From positions 496,001 to 560,000 of the forward strand of contig JAJKFH010003108.1 in the NCBI GenBank assembly GCA_023333565.1: a DNA stretch of 64,000 nucleotides, in the 5' to 3' direction. The position numbers and the translations under genes were made by a program. The stretch comes from Puffinus mauretanicus (taxonomy: Eukaryota; Chordata; Aves; Procellariiformes; Procellariidae). Position 1 is the first letter of the stretch. Every line of letters begins with the position of its first letter. The notes beneath the pieces are model-generated. The model saw nothing but the letters and a program-made list of their open reading frames with translations, ran no database searches and was not told where the DNA came from. This document shows positions 37,239 through 48,065 of this stretch, in pieces.

Positions 37239-40200
37239 CCTTCTTTTCCTCCCAGAGCTGCAAATTACATTCTGCTAGCATGCTTTTCCTAGCTGTTTTT
37301 TACTGATGGCATTTAATTGATCCTGCTAGTAAGAGGAGTGCAGAATAGCTGGATAGTGAGGGCAAAAAGAAAACATCACCATTCTCTTTGGTCAGCAGTA
37401 GGCATTCCTGCAAAGCAATCTCTGCCAATGCCACTCCTGTGGAGCCCAGCTTCAAGGTATTTCTAAACAGTGCGGGGCAGAGTTCCAGATTATAGTTGTC
37501 TGTCCTCCAAACTCCCATTGCCGACTGCCTTGGGGAAAAGACAATTTATACTTCTTTGCTAGGAAATGCATGGAGGCTGACATTATTAAAAGAATAATCT
37601 CTAGGTGGTGACAGAGAATTAATTAGCCAGCCAGTATGCTTCCATCCAATTAAAATTAACAGGTATGTGCCTACTCCACTTTTGTTTACCAAAAGCTGCT
37701 ACAGAACTGTTTTTTTGGTATTGATTATTCTGACTACCCTTTCTTTTTAACTTTTGAAACTGAAAAAGGAGGGATGGGGGCAGAAAGGTTCCAAAATCCT
37801 TCCTTAGGCCATGGGAAGCATCCCCATATGAACACTGACGTCCCATCTCATGTATCTACTCATGAGTTGCTAGGGTTTGCTTCCTTCATGATGGAAAGTT
37901 AGGCATCTGTTGCAAGACAAACTGCAAACCATATTACTCTTCATGTAAGTACTCTTCAGGTCTAAAAAAGCTAAATGTTTTATCAGGTGCTTTTAATGCT
38001 CATGAAAATAAGGCATGCTTTCTGAGAGCAACATTAAACATCAATATAGCAAAATATGAGATTCCTGTTTCATGTGTATTCTGAAACCCAAAGCAGCGTG
38101 GCAGGCTTGATGCACATAATTTGTGATAATCTAGATAGAAATCAGAGATGCGTGGGTAGCAGCACGCATTTTCCTTTTTGTCATGGTTGCAGTAAACCTA
38201 CCAGCCTACTTTTTCTGTATTCCTACTCCAGATGTGAGCCTCCCCTTGTGAGGCCTGACAGAGTTCTCTGGAGTCTATGGGAATACTCCCATAAATATTT
38301 CTTTGAGAATGAAAAAACTTCTGTTAATTTAAGTACTGTGGATCAGCTCTGTTCTGCATGAGACAAGACAGACAGTACTGAGAAGCAACTACCAGTTAGA
38401 AAGGAGGGCAATAGCAGTACTGTGCTTGTAGGAAAGGCAGGTTTAATGACAATGACCCGATTACGAGTATTGTTTTGATTTTTGGTTTTAAAAAGGAGAA
38501 CTTACTGGCGACAAAAACCAAGGGAAATCATAATTTTTGAAGGGACTTAAGTATTCTAAGACAGGCAAGACAAGCTTAATGGAAACTAACTTCTACTTTT
38601 TCTTTTTATTTCTTACTACTTTAACTTTTTATTTAAAAAATACCCTCAAGCTGCAGAAAAATGCACTACAGTTTTAACAACAGTTTTTTCCACTGAATAA
38701 TACTATACAAGTGCTTTTTTCTGTGACAGTCTTGTTTGGGTCTTTCCAGTCTCTAATGCACTCTAATGCACTTACAGAGAGTTAGATTTTATCCTTTATG
38801 GTCAAGCTTAACTACTGACTTGTATATTATAATTGATGTCTTAAACTGTGAAATCCTCCCTTTTTATGAGTGGCCAAAAGGACTCTAAGTGTGCTCCAAG
38901 ACATCCCAGAGTGTTTTTCTTTTTAATCCACTTTTCTCTGAGTTGTTTTCTATAGGACTCTTTGGCTAGCCAGTGGTGTCAAAAACAAAGGAATGGTAAG
39001 TATTGTGGTGCATAACCTCAAAACCTGGCTCCTGGCCACTTTTTCAGCTCACACGCTATCTAGGCAACAAGTCAGCCAGCTTCTCCTTTGCTTATGCAAA
39101 TCTTTTATCAGAAATGATCAGACCTGCTTTAACTACTTTTGCCAGCTATTTCCTGCTACAGAGCTACTTAATTAGAAGGTGCTGGTAGCTGATGATACCT
39201 TAATGGGTTATGACTGTGAACAGGTAGAGTGCCTTGAGTCGAGAATTTCCATGCTGCATGTGAAATGAGCTTTTATTTGTTGCCAGATAGAAAAACAAAT
39301 GTTTGCAAATGCTAGTGGCCAAATTCTTCTGTAAAACATACAGGTGCTTGCAGTAGAGGACAGTAAAGCAGTCATTTGAGAGGGATGTCAGAAGTTTATG
39401 TAGTGTTTTCCAAGAATTTTCTGTTCAGTGGGCAGGAAAAAATTACAGTTTATATTAGGCAGTAGGAAGGGATCAAGGGCATAGTAGGAAAAGCAGCCAG
39501 CAAAGCATGTAAATTAAAGCAGCCTCCCGAACACTCATGTTTTATTGTTACCCTGTTGTTTGTTGGTTTTCCTGTAGGCCCATTTCCAAATTGTCAGCAG
39601 AAGGTGTAAGAGTGTGGGTGTTTGGAATACGAGCTGCCCTATTTTACATCCTGTTGTTAGGATGTAATGCTATTTCATTTCAAGGTGGAAGCCATGATTT
39701 TTTTTAACACATCTGCTGAAAAGCCAGAATACTACTACTTTACAACTAATATCTTTAAACAGCCAGGTGATTTAGTCCCCAGATACTGTTTTTGTTTTAA
39801 AATCTCCTAAATGTATTGTTATTCACAAAAGTTTCATCTTATATTCCATTATTTTTAAATCCAAGTATTTCACATATGTATTTTGACACTAGCTACTGAC
39901 AGCAGTCTTCCTCTTCATATGCCTCATCAGCTCCCTTCGTTTCATGTTTCAGATAGTCCCAGCATCTCTTACAAGTTCCTACCTTTGTTGTTTAGTTACA
40001 TGTTGCTGAGAAACCACTACAATTTACAGAGCATCAGTTTGAGGTTGCTCAGTCATGAACTAGTTTGGCAATGGCAATGGGAATGGTTATCACCTCTGCG
40101 TACAAAGCTGGATGCAGTGGTTCTTGCACCTTCTTTCCCCAACCCCTTGAATTCCCCAGCACCTACATGATGAGTTACATAGCTATTTGGCAAGTAGATC

Positions 40201-43200
40201 AGGGGACTGACCTGGATGAAAGTAATTTTGCACCAAGTGGTTAGTTTTTTCTGTGGACTAATTTTTGTGACATAATATGAGGCTGCACCCAGGAATAGTA
40301 AGGGAGAAAGAAGCCCTTAGGTCAGTATTACTGTCAAAACCTCTGTATTGCCAAACCACAGGGTTGCCTTTTGTGCTCTCCACTCAGAGTCCTGATACCA
40401 CAAGAAGAAAACAAAATGGGACTATCAACATGCTGAAGATTAGGAATGTGAGCATGTAATTTCTCACCATAGACAAATGGATCCAAAACATGCCCAGGAT
40501 TTGAACAATTTAGGTCTTTGAATACTTGCTGATTTCATCCTTGTTTCTGTCACTCTTATTTGCATCCCAGTTTGGACTATTCTGGTACTTCAATTTCAGT
40601 CAAAAGCCCTTCAATACCCACTTCCCGTAATGGTGAGACTCAGATGGATTTAAGTGCATGTAAACTGATCCAGTTTGGTTCAATCGGTTGTAGTAAAACT
40701 GCATAGCACATGTGTCAGCACAAGCTACCATTTTAAGTAGTGCATCCCTTAATTTTCATGATTTTAAGTAGTGCATCCCTTAATTTTCATGAGAGGTAAC
40801 TTTCTGATTTACTGTCACACCAACTTAAAACACCCCACGAATAAACTACAGCAGAGCACTCAACTCTAATAGAATGGTGAGGGTGACTGCAGAAAGGGGA
40901 ATCAGATTCAAGAAAGACCTAACTTGGTGAAAGCCCAAAAGTGCAAAGCGACTTGCTGGGCAGGTTTTATGGAAGATACACATTGCTCCAGTGCACGGCA
41001 CAGACCTGTAGCTCGTGAGCAAGGTTTTATTTCCAGCCACTGTGTCTGACTTGTAAGGTAGTACATAACCTATGTTTGGGGCTAGCAAAGAAGCAACAGT
41101 GCGTCAAGGAAAAAGACCCAAATAAAAGTGCATCCAGTAACACACGGCAATTACAATTTCAATTTATTCTTTATCAATCTAATTAGCTTTACAATGAGGA
41201 GGAGAGAGTGGGAAATAAATGACAGTAGCACAGCTAACTGAAGGACATAATGGTTCATTTACCTTTTCTGCCTCAGTCCCCGTTTCTAGCTGCTGCTTCT
41301 GTTTAATGCAGATCTGCCCCACTTTAGCCAGGAGCTCGTGTGGGTGAATGAAGACTCTTGAGCTCAATAGGAAAGTGAAGATGTAAGTCCTCTGTGGAAG
41401 CAGAGAGAAAAAAAAAAACAAGTTGAATAACTAGCAAAAAGAATCTGTCTTCGTTGGAAAAACTATTCCATAAACCACAAATGTAACTTTCCTTCATTTA
41501 AACTTCTTATGATTTTTCTTTTCTCCAGAGACATGGTGGTCTTTTCCTCTGTTGAAAGGAAATGCTGTAGGCTTCAAGGCTGTTAACTGTGGTGTTTTCA
41601 GATTCCCAAATTATTTCCCTTTAAAATGCCAAACTTAATATGCCTAACTAGTCATCGCTTACCAAAAAGACAAATGAAATATGTCCAATGTAGGGTGTTA
41701 TGCCTCCTGAACACCACTATTTCTGCTGCTTTGTTTCTTTAAGAGTGATTGTTTTTCATTGAGCTTCAGAAAACTGCTTCATATGTATTCCAAACCACAG
41801 CTGTAATTTCTTCATGTATGTTTTTTTTTCGTTCCTTTTTCCCACAATCACTGACAAGCTCTAGCTTAGATTGTGGCCATATGACAATAATTTAGTTTTA
41901 AGCCTGACTTTACTTATTTGGGGCCTGTTTCAGACTCTTTTGAGTAGGAACATTGCTAATAAATGCCAACAACTATTATCTCTCATTAGAAATAGCCTCT
42001 CCATTTGTCTTTTAAAAGCTGTAATGCATTGTATTCAGAATCATACTCTGGACAGTTGAAGTGAGAATGCCTTCATGCCCTAGTCTTGCTTCAGTGTTGG
42101 AAACTTGGTTTCTGTATTTGAATGTAATTGCCCCAGTAAGGACAGCAGCATCTCATAAGCACTTCCGTTTTTCCTTCAGGCTTTTTGACAAAATCTGGAG
42201 TTAGGAAATTGTAGGGGATCTCCTTGACAATGGATTTCAATTAACCTTTGTTATGTTTGCAGTGTGTACTGCTGCTTTGTACCCTGTTTTTAGAAATGTG
42301 ATTTGGCGGGCCACAGCCAGGCATCCATATAAATAGTCAACGTGCGCATATACCACATTGAACTGGGCAAGTAAATTGAGACATCTAAAAACTTAAGACC
42401 AGTTGTCTAAAATATGGCATCTCTACTGTTAGCTACTGAATTCTGCTGCTTACAGTCTCTAAAAACACGCTTGTAGTTAAACAATAATGGTATCTTTAGG
42501 ACTCCAAAAAGGCTATGGGGTTTCTCTCTCTAATTGCAATAAAATGTGCTATTAATGAAAAATGTTTCCACTTCTTTAGTACTCAGTGTGCCCTATAATA
42601 TAAATTTAGCGCTAAAACCCTCCAAATATCAGGAGGAGGAAAAGGAATGGTTTGGGGTTTTGTTTGTTTGGTTTTGGGCTTTTTTTTTTTCCACAAAATA
42701 AAATTAACTAAAAAGTCACCGTGTTTTGGGAGTGAGTGAACAATATAATAGATTAAGCACATATCTATTAAACGTCCAACTCTGTCCTGAGCTTGTGGAG
42801 GAAGCTAATGAAAGAACAAAGTGGAGTGTGATACAGTAGAGGCATTTAAAATGCTCATTCTGATTTGAAGATCTTATTAGCACTGGGGTTTGTGTATTAA
42901 ATTAGGAATAGCATTAATTCTGTACAATCAAAACTGGAGTTAATTCGTAGTGTTTGCCTTGTCTATAGAGGAAGAGAAGAGGAGAAAGGTTAACTGGATG
43001 GACACTTTGGGTCAGGTGCTTGATTCCTGTCAAGCTTGATTCCTGTCAAGCAAGGGTCAAGTGCTTCCACTGATGCCTACAGAAGATGGACAGCTGGGGC
43101 CACCTAACAATTGGGCTCTCAGTGACTTGGAGCAGGTGGCCAGGGCAGTGACAGGACACTAGCAGCATGGCCTCCCTTCTTGATGGCACGGTTGCAAACA

Positions 43201-46200
43201 TCCCACACAAGTGTACATTGGGAAAAGTTAAGAAACTGGGCTTCTGTTTGGTATTTTGTTTATGTCTCTCTCCAGAACTTCAGAATTTATTTTTACATTT
43301 ACAATGACAAAAAAATTGAGTTTATTAATTTGTAAAAGAAAATCAATGTAGCTCTTATGCCTGCATCTGGAAACAGTTGATGACATTGTGTCAGCTTTGG
43401 AGAAGCTTTATAAAAATCTATAGTAGTATATGTGGTGAAGGCTGAAGAACTGACCTGATTCATAAAAGGGAACTTGATTGTCTTACAGGACAACATATCA
43501 GATCTTTTATTCTTATGTATCTGAGAAAGATCCCTAAACTGATACACTCCCCATTCAGATTGAAAGCATGAGAAAGAATAGTGTTGGATTGTGAGATTTT
43601 TTGGTTTTTTTTTTTGTTTGTGTTTTAAACTATGCCTGGTTATCCTCTGTTATTTTTTTGTAGCCAACTTCTGTGTTCATTTCTATCAGTGTTGTCCCTG
43701 AAAAACTGTGAGTCTGGACTATCTGGGGAAGGAATTTAGCTGTTGGGTGTGTCAGCTGTCACTGGGTTGTGTGAAAATTTTTGTTCTGGAAACATGAAGC
43801 AGCCCTCACTTTTACCCTATTTTGCATTTGAGAGAGACGGGGAATAAAAAAAAAAAAAAAAAAAAGGACATTGATACTTTCATCCCTTCCCCACATTCTT
43901 GTTTTGGGAGTTTAGAAGCCTGTCTGAAAAGATGCCTTTATGTGTAAGTAGCAGGGAACCACAACTTAAGGCACACTGCCCTGCCAGTGACCTTCGCTCT
44001 GATAAGCTGGAACACATTCTTTTAAGGAAAGATATAATTTTGCTTCTCGTACTAATTCTAGTGTTGGTCTCCTTGGTGGAAGTTTGTGTGATGTGGGACG
44101 CTGTTTATCCAGAGTGACTCTGACAAACGCCCACTCAGAGTATCATTTCCCTATTGTTATACTGCAAGAAAAGTGTGACCCAGATGACCTGTGCTTTTAT
44201 TTGGTCTCTTTGATAATGTTTTATATGATGTTCAAAAAAGTGCTGAACTGGCAAGATGCAGGAATATAATGGCCATAAAAGTGTGTATGTTCCATTTTAG
44301 GCTTGCTGATGTCTCTCTGTAATCAGTACTATCTGTACCAGACACATGCAATACTTTTCTAGACAACACTGGACTACTAGGTTTTAGAAACACCTAGTTT
44401 CTAAACCGGAACCCATCTGCTGTATTTTTATTCCATTTTTTAAGTCACTTAACTGGGACTAGGTTCAGTACTTTGGAAAACAAAATTGTTCCATTTTGGT
44501 CAATCAAGACATGCTGGTTTACAATATATTGGTATCTAACTGGGAGGGGAGGTGTGTGTGTGACACTTTTATTGCTTATGCTGGCATTGACAAGGAGTAA
44601 TTGCAATTAAGAACCAAATTAAAAATGATAGGTCTGACAGCACTATTGACCCCCATCTCCTTGCCTCTCTGCTAATAGCCAATCCCTATCCAATAAAGAA
44701 AATTCAGGCTGAACTAAGCCATACATTTCAGCTTAGCGGTAGGTCTCGGGGGTTAGGAACACAGTTGTTTTGGATAGGAAATATTTCATACTAATGTCAT
44801 ATGCCTTATCTAGATCAAGGATTTCAGTGATTAGTTGCACCTGTGCTACTATACACATATAGGCTAAATGTTATAACAGTGTAAAAAAACTACACTCTCT
44901 CATAGGCAGTCCCTTAATCATGAAGATGATTTGGAGAAGGAAATTTAGCTATGAAGCTAGCTGGTTTGACAAAGAATGATTAAAAAATGCTTCCATAAGC
45001 TACGAGATTGAAAGTTAAGCTCCATCTATCCTACAAAAGTGACAGGTATTTGGGAGGAGAGGCAAAAAAAAAAAAATATCCTGTCTGTGCTTGGAGCAAC
45101 GTAAGCTGACACAAAAGGGGCTTGTGCTTTACAAGAGAATAAGAAGCCAGATTCCTTTAGTGCCTAAAGTTGTTGCTAAGAGATGAGCTGAATTATATTT
45201 AAAAAAAAAAAAAAAGGAGAGAACGCAAGCGCACAAGACTAAAGAAGGAATTGTTACTCTCTGACCGAAGAATGACTGATGTCTTCTCGAGGCGAGGGGG
45301 AAGGGGGGCAGAATTTTCTTTGTGCACTCACTGCTCATTCTGGAACTTCTTGTTTGTGAAATATTTTCTTGAAACATTTTCTTGCTTGGGCACAAGGGTT
45401 ACAGACTGGTACATTCCATTCCTAACCTCCCGAACTTCTCTGTCTCATGAGCATACATTTTTTCTATGTGCTGAACAAGTCCCTGTACACAAACAAGCGT
45501 CAAAAAAGCAGGACACAAATGTAGGCCCTTATCTTTCCTGTCCTCCCTTGCCTGTCTTGTGTTCTGCCAACATGGCAAATAGATTTTTGTTTTGCCTCTG
45601 TAACCAGCACAGAAGGATACTGTTGTTGCTTTCTCCCCCACCCCTTTTTTTTTTTTTTCGGTCTGGAAGGTTACTGTGATCTTTAGCTTAATGTCCACAG
45701 AGGCGGGAATGCCTTCTAAGCATTGTGCTCAGATGTACTAATCCAAAAATGTGGATGAGTACTGCAATTTACAGATATGTCACTCTGTGAAACTAAGGTA
45801 ATCTCTGCTAAGGTTACCAATTGCTTCTCTTGGTGCGAAATAATTGGTGATGCCTTGCTGCCTTTCTTAGCATGTGTAGCCAGAGACATGAGACTGAGAG
45901 GTGTTTATATCTTTCTCTTGAACATACAGGCTACTCTTCTGACAGGATATCAGTGTAAATGGCTATCACTCTAACCCTGTGGCAACTTCCCTAAAAATAG
46001 AAATGAGCATGAAATGAAGTATAAACATGCAACTGAACTGAAATAGAAAATTTGGATATTTGAAGATGACTCAAATACAGCTCCTTCTTTATGTTGTTCA
46101 AAGCTTATTTATCTACTCATTTTATAATTAATCCTTTCAGCTAAATTGGGTGATCTGATTTAACTAAAAGAATGTGTTCTGCTGTAGAGGAGATGAATTT

Positions 46201-48059
46201 GGTTTAATGCTGTTTTCCATCTCTCTCCCTGGAGTTGCCTTGATTGGTTCTGTTGTATCTCTCTCAGCTGTCAGCTTACTGTCTATTTAAACTGCAGCCT
46301 CCCAGGGTGGGGTCTGTGACTGCTTGGTTTGCAGTGCTCCCTTGCACGGGTTATGGGATAGCGCCATGGAAACTAGCAGCATTCCAAAATAAGCTGCAGA
46401 CCCCTTCAGTAATGCTCACTTTATGGAACCATTTTCAGAGTAGCTGTGTTATAAATAGATCCTATGTTACAATAAGGGATGTGCATTAGCAGCTACTTAA
46501 ACTTAGCTATATTCCAGAAATCCAAGCAGCAAGTAACTATACTCTAGTATTACACAAAAGACAAGGAACCGACACCTTGGAAGGCTTAACTACAGCAGCC
46601 TCAAGCTATTCCACTGGTATGCCATACCAGCTTTACCTGCTGCTTTCTTCTGCATCTATTCTGCAATATGTATTTGGGGGCAGGGAGCAGAAATTTAATA
46701 TCTAACAATGATTATCCCTGTGTCTTATAAAAGACTTGGTACTAAGTCAGCATCTGTCAAAGGTAGTGCAATTGTTTGTTAACCATATTTAAATGCAAGG
46801 TTTAGGATTACTTTTGAACTGAAATATTAAAACATCCTGGTTTTGTTTTTTTTTACTCTTCCACTGGTGATTGCTGGCAATTCTGCTGCTTATACCCACT
46901 GAACAAAAAAGGGGAGTCCCTTTTTTGTGCATGGCAATTGTGAAGATGGGTGGTGTATACATGGGAGCTTGGAGGGACTTTATCGTGACTGAAGTGAAAC
47001 CATAGGAAAAAGTTCTACATGAATCAGACTGAGAAACATACAAGATATAGCACTACCCCACTGCCGCAAGCATTAAATTCAACAGTGATTGCAATTTCCC
47101 GCCCCCTTGTTAGTCTTTGTAAAGAGCTGGGATGATTCTGCCATAGCTGCCGCTTTTTCAGAGTTCAAATGGAATATATGCTATATAGCCTCTCTGATCT
47201 TCGGCAACTTGTTTAAATAACATCTTTCATTAATGGGTAAAGGTCATTTTAAGTGATAAAGTGATCTCTTAATAATATCCTAGGTTCAGAATCTTATTGC
47301 ATGCCCTGGAGTCTTAAGTAGTATTTACTTCAGGGGACTGCACTGAGGATGTTTGATCAGTTGCAAAATAATTTTCAGGCTCAGGAACATATATTATTAC
47401 AGTGCTGGCCCATTAAAATGTCTTGAGAAAGAGAGCATTTTAATTAAAATCTATTTTTGTTTTTTTCTGATGGCCTAACTAGGAGATGCATAGAAAATTA
47501 AGGAAAAAAAATACTAGAGCTGATTTCAGGTCTGCTTCCTTAGGTAGGAGCTGGTTAGTGGTTAATCTTGGCTGTATTAGAGCTAAAGCAGCTTAAGGGA
47601 TTGAAAATTCTGTGGCTAATGCTGCTTTTAATTGGTTCTTAAGGCACCCATTTGGGTTCAACACAGCTTTATCTTTCTAACAAGTGTTCTCATTTAAAAA
47701 CAGAAAGGAGAGTATCCCCATTGAGCAACATCTTTAGTGAAGGAATATTGCAAGCAAAATAAATGCATCTTAGCTTACATCTTAATCTTGAATCAGATGG
47801 AGGTAGAATTTCTTGAGGAAACATCAATCTAGATACTAATGCAGGGAAACCATGGGAAGAAAAAAACCCTTCAGTGCCTACTTACATCTGGATAATAGTC
47901 CATGGTGGGCACCAGGCGCTCTATCAAGGCCTCCAGTGACCCAGAAACAAGGTTCCCATCCTGATAAACAGGGTCCACACACCTCTCTCCCATATCTGGC
48001 TGCACTTGTCCACTACAACTGGAACCAAGCATGCTGGAAAATATTGGCGTCTGGGGCAT
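25526..48059 (-). CDS. RASGEF1A: RASGEF1A, RasGEF domain family member 1A (complete 475-residue coding sequence in 12 coding exons)
   Basis: Twelve exons join in phase over GT-AG introns to 1428 coding bases ending in TGA. In transcript order they are 47886-48059, 41263-41391, 35801-35938, 32111-32332, 31753-31827, 31425-31517, 29861-29963, 29485-29564, 28624-28815, 26947-27070, 26622-26694 and 25526-25550. The protein is a guanine nucleotide exchange factor. The family literature describes selectivity for Rap2. Residues about 39-147 form the REM/RasGEF-N segment (SGSLEALIERLVP, then YIFTFLLSSRVF). Residues about 199-450 form the CDC25-like catalytic domain (CCDPLILAQQLTYIEL, YDNWFNCLSMLVATEICR, FNIGNFNSMMAIISGMNLSPV, NFCNYRTAL, PFLNL-like FNLFIKDI). 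The MPQT start, shared with RASGEF1B and 1C, fixes the ATG at 48059-48057 (A at -3). SCSGQVQ near the start and TTLLNRA at the end point to 1A, whose human form is 481 residues. No broken frames are seen. Confidence 0.96.
25551..26621 (-). other. RASGEF1A last intron
   Basis: No other exon is recognised. It ends in the poly-T acceptor tract. Confidence 0.75.
25568..25589 (+). repeat. A22 homopolymer (poly-T tract of the last RASGEF1A acceptor)
   Basis: An uninterrupted run of 22 A on the plus strand. In the RASGEF1A sense it is the extended polypyrimidine tract of the final intron. Confidence 0.9.
26622..26694 (-). CDS. RASGEF1A: RASGEF1A coding exon 11 (ALFIASFESEGPENH...)
   Basis: The acceptor tactag lies before 26694 and the donor cag|gtatga after 26622. 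Two bases finish an alanine, 23 codons follow, and two bases start the arginine split with the last exon. Confidence 0.93.
26947..27070 (-). CDS. RASGEF1A: RASGEF1A coding exon 10 (KFWEISRQIHDFLTW...)
   Basis: The acceptor catgcag lies before 27070 and the donor gaag|gtaaaa after 26947. It has 41 codons plus one base, residues 403-443, ending the catalytic domain with SYLLTAPIYSEE. Confidence 0.94.
27071..28623 (-). other. RASGEF1A intron between coding exons 9 and 10
   Basis: AT-rich. No exon, element or RNA gene is recognised. Confidence 0.7.
28624..28815 (-). CDS. RASGEF1A: RASGEF1A coding exon 9 (HHMDPSSNFCNYRTAL...)
   Basis: The acceptor aaaaacag lies before 28815 and the donor aag|gtagga after 28624. 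It has 64 codons, residues 339-402, including NFCNYRTALQGA and VIPVFNLFIKDIYFLHK, the conserved pocket of the catalytic domain. Confidence 0.95.
28816..29484 (-). other. RASGEF1A intron between coding exons 8 and 9
   Basis: AT-rich, with a G run at about 28827-28836 on the plus strand. Nothing else is recognised. The next intron (29565-29860) is also plain. Confidence 0.7.
29485..29564 (-). CDS. RASGEF1A: RASGEF1A coding exon 8 (SGMNLSPVARLKKTW...)
   Basis: The acceptor ccattcag lies before 29564 and the donor gag|gtatgt after 29485. Two bases complete a serine codon and 26 codons follow, residues 313-338. Confidence 0.94.
29861..29963 (-). CDS. RASGEF1A: RASGEF1A coding exon 7 (VVKKKQRTRMVEFFIDVA...)
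   Basis: The acceptor tttttcag lies before 29963 and the donor atct|gtgagt after 29861. It has 34 codons plus one base, residues 278-311. It carries the FIDVARECFNIGNFNS block, the hallmark helix of RasGEF domains. Confidence 0.94.
29964..31424 (-). other. RASGEF1A intron between coding exons 6 and 7
   Basis: Poly-T runs occur at about 30629-30644 and 30781-30795, and a poly-A run at about 31138-31154. No exon is recognised. Confidence 0.7.
31425..31517 (-). CDS. RASGEF1A: RASGEF1A coding exon 6 (CRGDVTKTYNLEAYDNWF...)
   Basis: The acceptor ctcttacag lies before 31517 and the donor cgg|gtaggt after 31425. It has 31 codons, residues 247-277, with the conserved YDNWFNCLSMLVATEIC of the catalytic core. 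Confidence 0.95.
31753..31827 (-). CDS. RASGEF1A: RASGEF1A coding exon 5 (ERVSNIYPEDLM...)
   Basis: The acceptor ctccacag lies before 31827 and the donor aag|gtacaa after 31753. It has 25 codons, residues 222-246, encoding ERVSNIYPEDLMQIV and SHMDSLDNHK. This exon has no ATG-started frame of its own and was placed by its splice sites and phase. Confidence 0.92.
32111..32332 (-). CDS. RASGEF1A: RASGEF1A coding exon 4 (ENGTVKKIIS...TYIEL)
   Basis: The acceptor tgcttag lies before 32332 and the donor ctg|gtgaga after 32111. It has 74 codons, residues 148-221. It ends in CCDPLILAQQLTYIEL, where the catalytic CDC25-like domain begins. Confidence 0.95.
32333..35800 (-). other. RASGEF1A intron between coding exons 3 and 4
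   Basis: AT-rich. No exon or element is recognised. The A-rich stretch at about 35079-35145 (aaaacccaccaaaaaaacaaaacac) is low complexity. Confidence 0.65.
35801..35938 (-). CDS. RASGEF1A: RASGEF1A coding exon 3 (AKLKSFTAKI...QCDE)
   Basis: The acceptor tttctag lies before 35938 and the donor gag|gtaggg after 35801. It has 46 codons, residues 102-147, including LLKEWTETFPYDFQDEK, a family signature. Confidence 0.95.
37210..37238 (+). repeat. T29 homopolymer
   Basis: An uninterrupted run of 29 T followed by a C/T-rich stretch. On the minus strand it is poly-A inside an intron. Confidence 0.9.
40730..40791 (+). repeat. Perfect 31-bp tandem duplication
   Basis: The unit beginning attttaagtagtgcatccc and ending ttcatg occurs at 40730-40760 and 40761-40791 with no mismatch. 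Confidence 0.95.
41263..41391 (-). CDS. RASGEF1A: RASGEF1A coding exon 2 (RTYIFTFLLSSRVF...)
   Basis: The acceptor ttccacag lies before 41391 and the donor aag|gtaaat after 41263. It has exactly 43 codons, residues 59-101, in the REM segment. Confidence 0.95.
41392..47885 (-). other. RASGEF1A intron between coding exons 1 and 2
   Basis: The largest intron here (6.5 kb). It holds poly-A/T runs (about 43847-43865, 45201-45215, 45647-45658) and a 16-bp tandem duplication at 43019-43050. No exon, RNA gene or mobile element is recognised. Confidence 0.65.
43019..43050 (+). repeat. 16-bp tandem duplication
   Basis: The unit gcttgattcctgtcaa occurs twice in succession without mismatch and is followed by a partial third copy (gcaagggtcaa). 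Confidence 0.9.
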
Positions 48060-48065
48060 AGTTTC
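47886..48065 (-). CDS. RASGEF1A: RASGEF1A exon with the MPQT start codon (coding 48059-47886)
   Basis: The acceptor ttctgcag lies before 48065, behind a T/C-rich tract. The exon reads GAAACT and then ATG at 48059-48057, 58 codons (MPQTPIFSSMLG to PTMDYYPD) and the donor gat|gtaagt. The six bases before the ATG are open (Glu-Thr), so an upstream exon could extend the frame. Confidence 0.95.

Larger units (their letters stand above)
35939..41262 (-). other. RASGEF1A intron between coding exons 2 and 3
   Basis: A 5.3-kb intron without a recognised exon. It contains a T29 homopolymer at 37210-37238, a small 10-bp tandem (ctctaatgca twice) at about 38752-38771 and a perfect 31-bp tandem duplication at 40730-40791. 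Confidence 0.65.

Noticed and set aside
47371..47405. ATGTTCCTG on the minus strand as an alternative RASGEF1A first exon
   Set aside because: There is no splice donor in the right phase, and the following codons do not fit.
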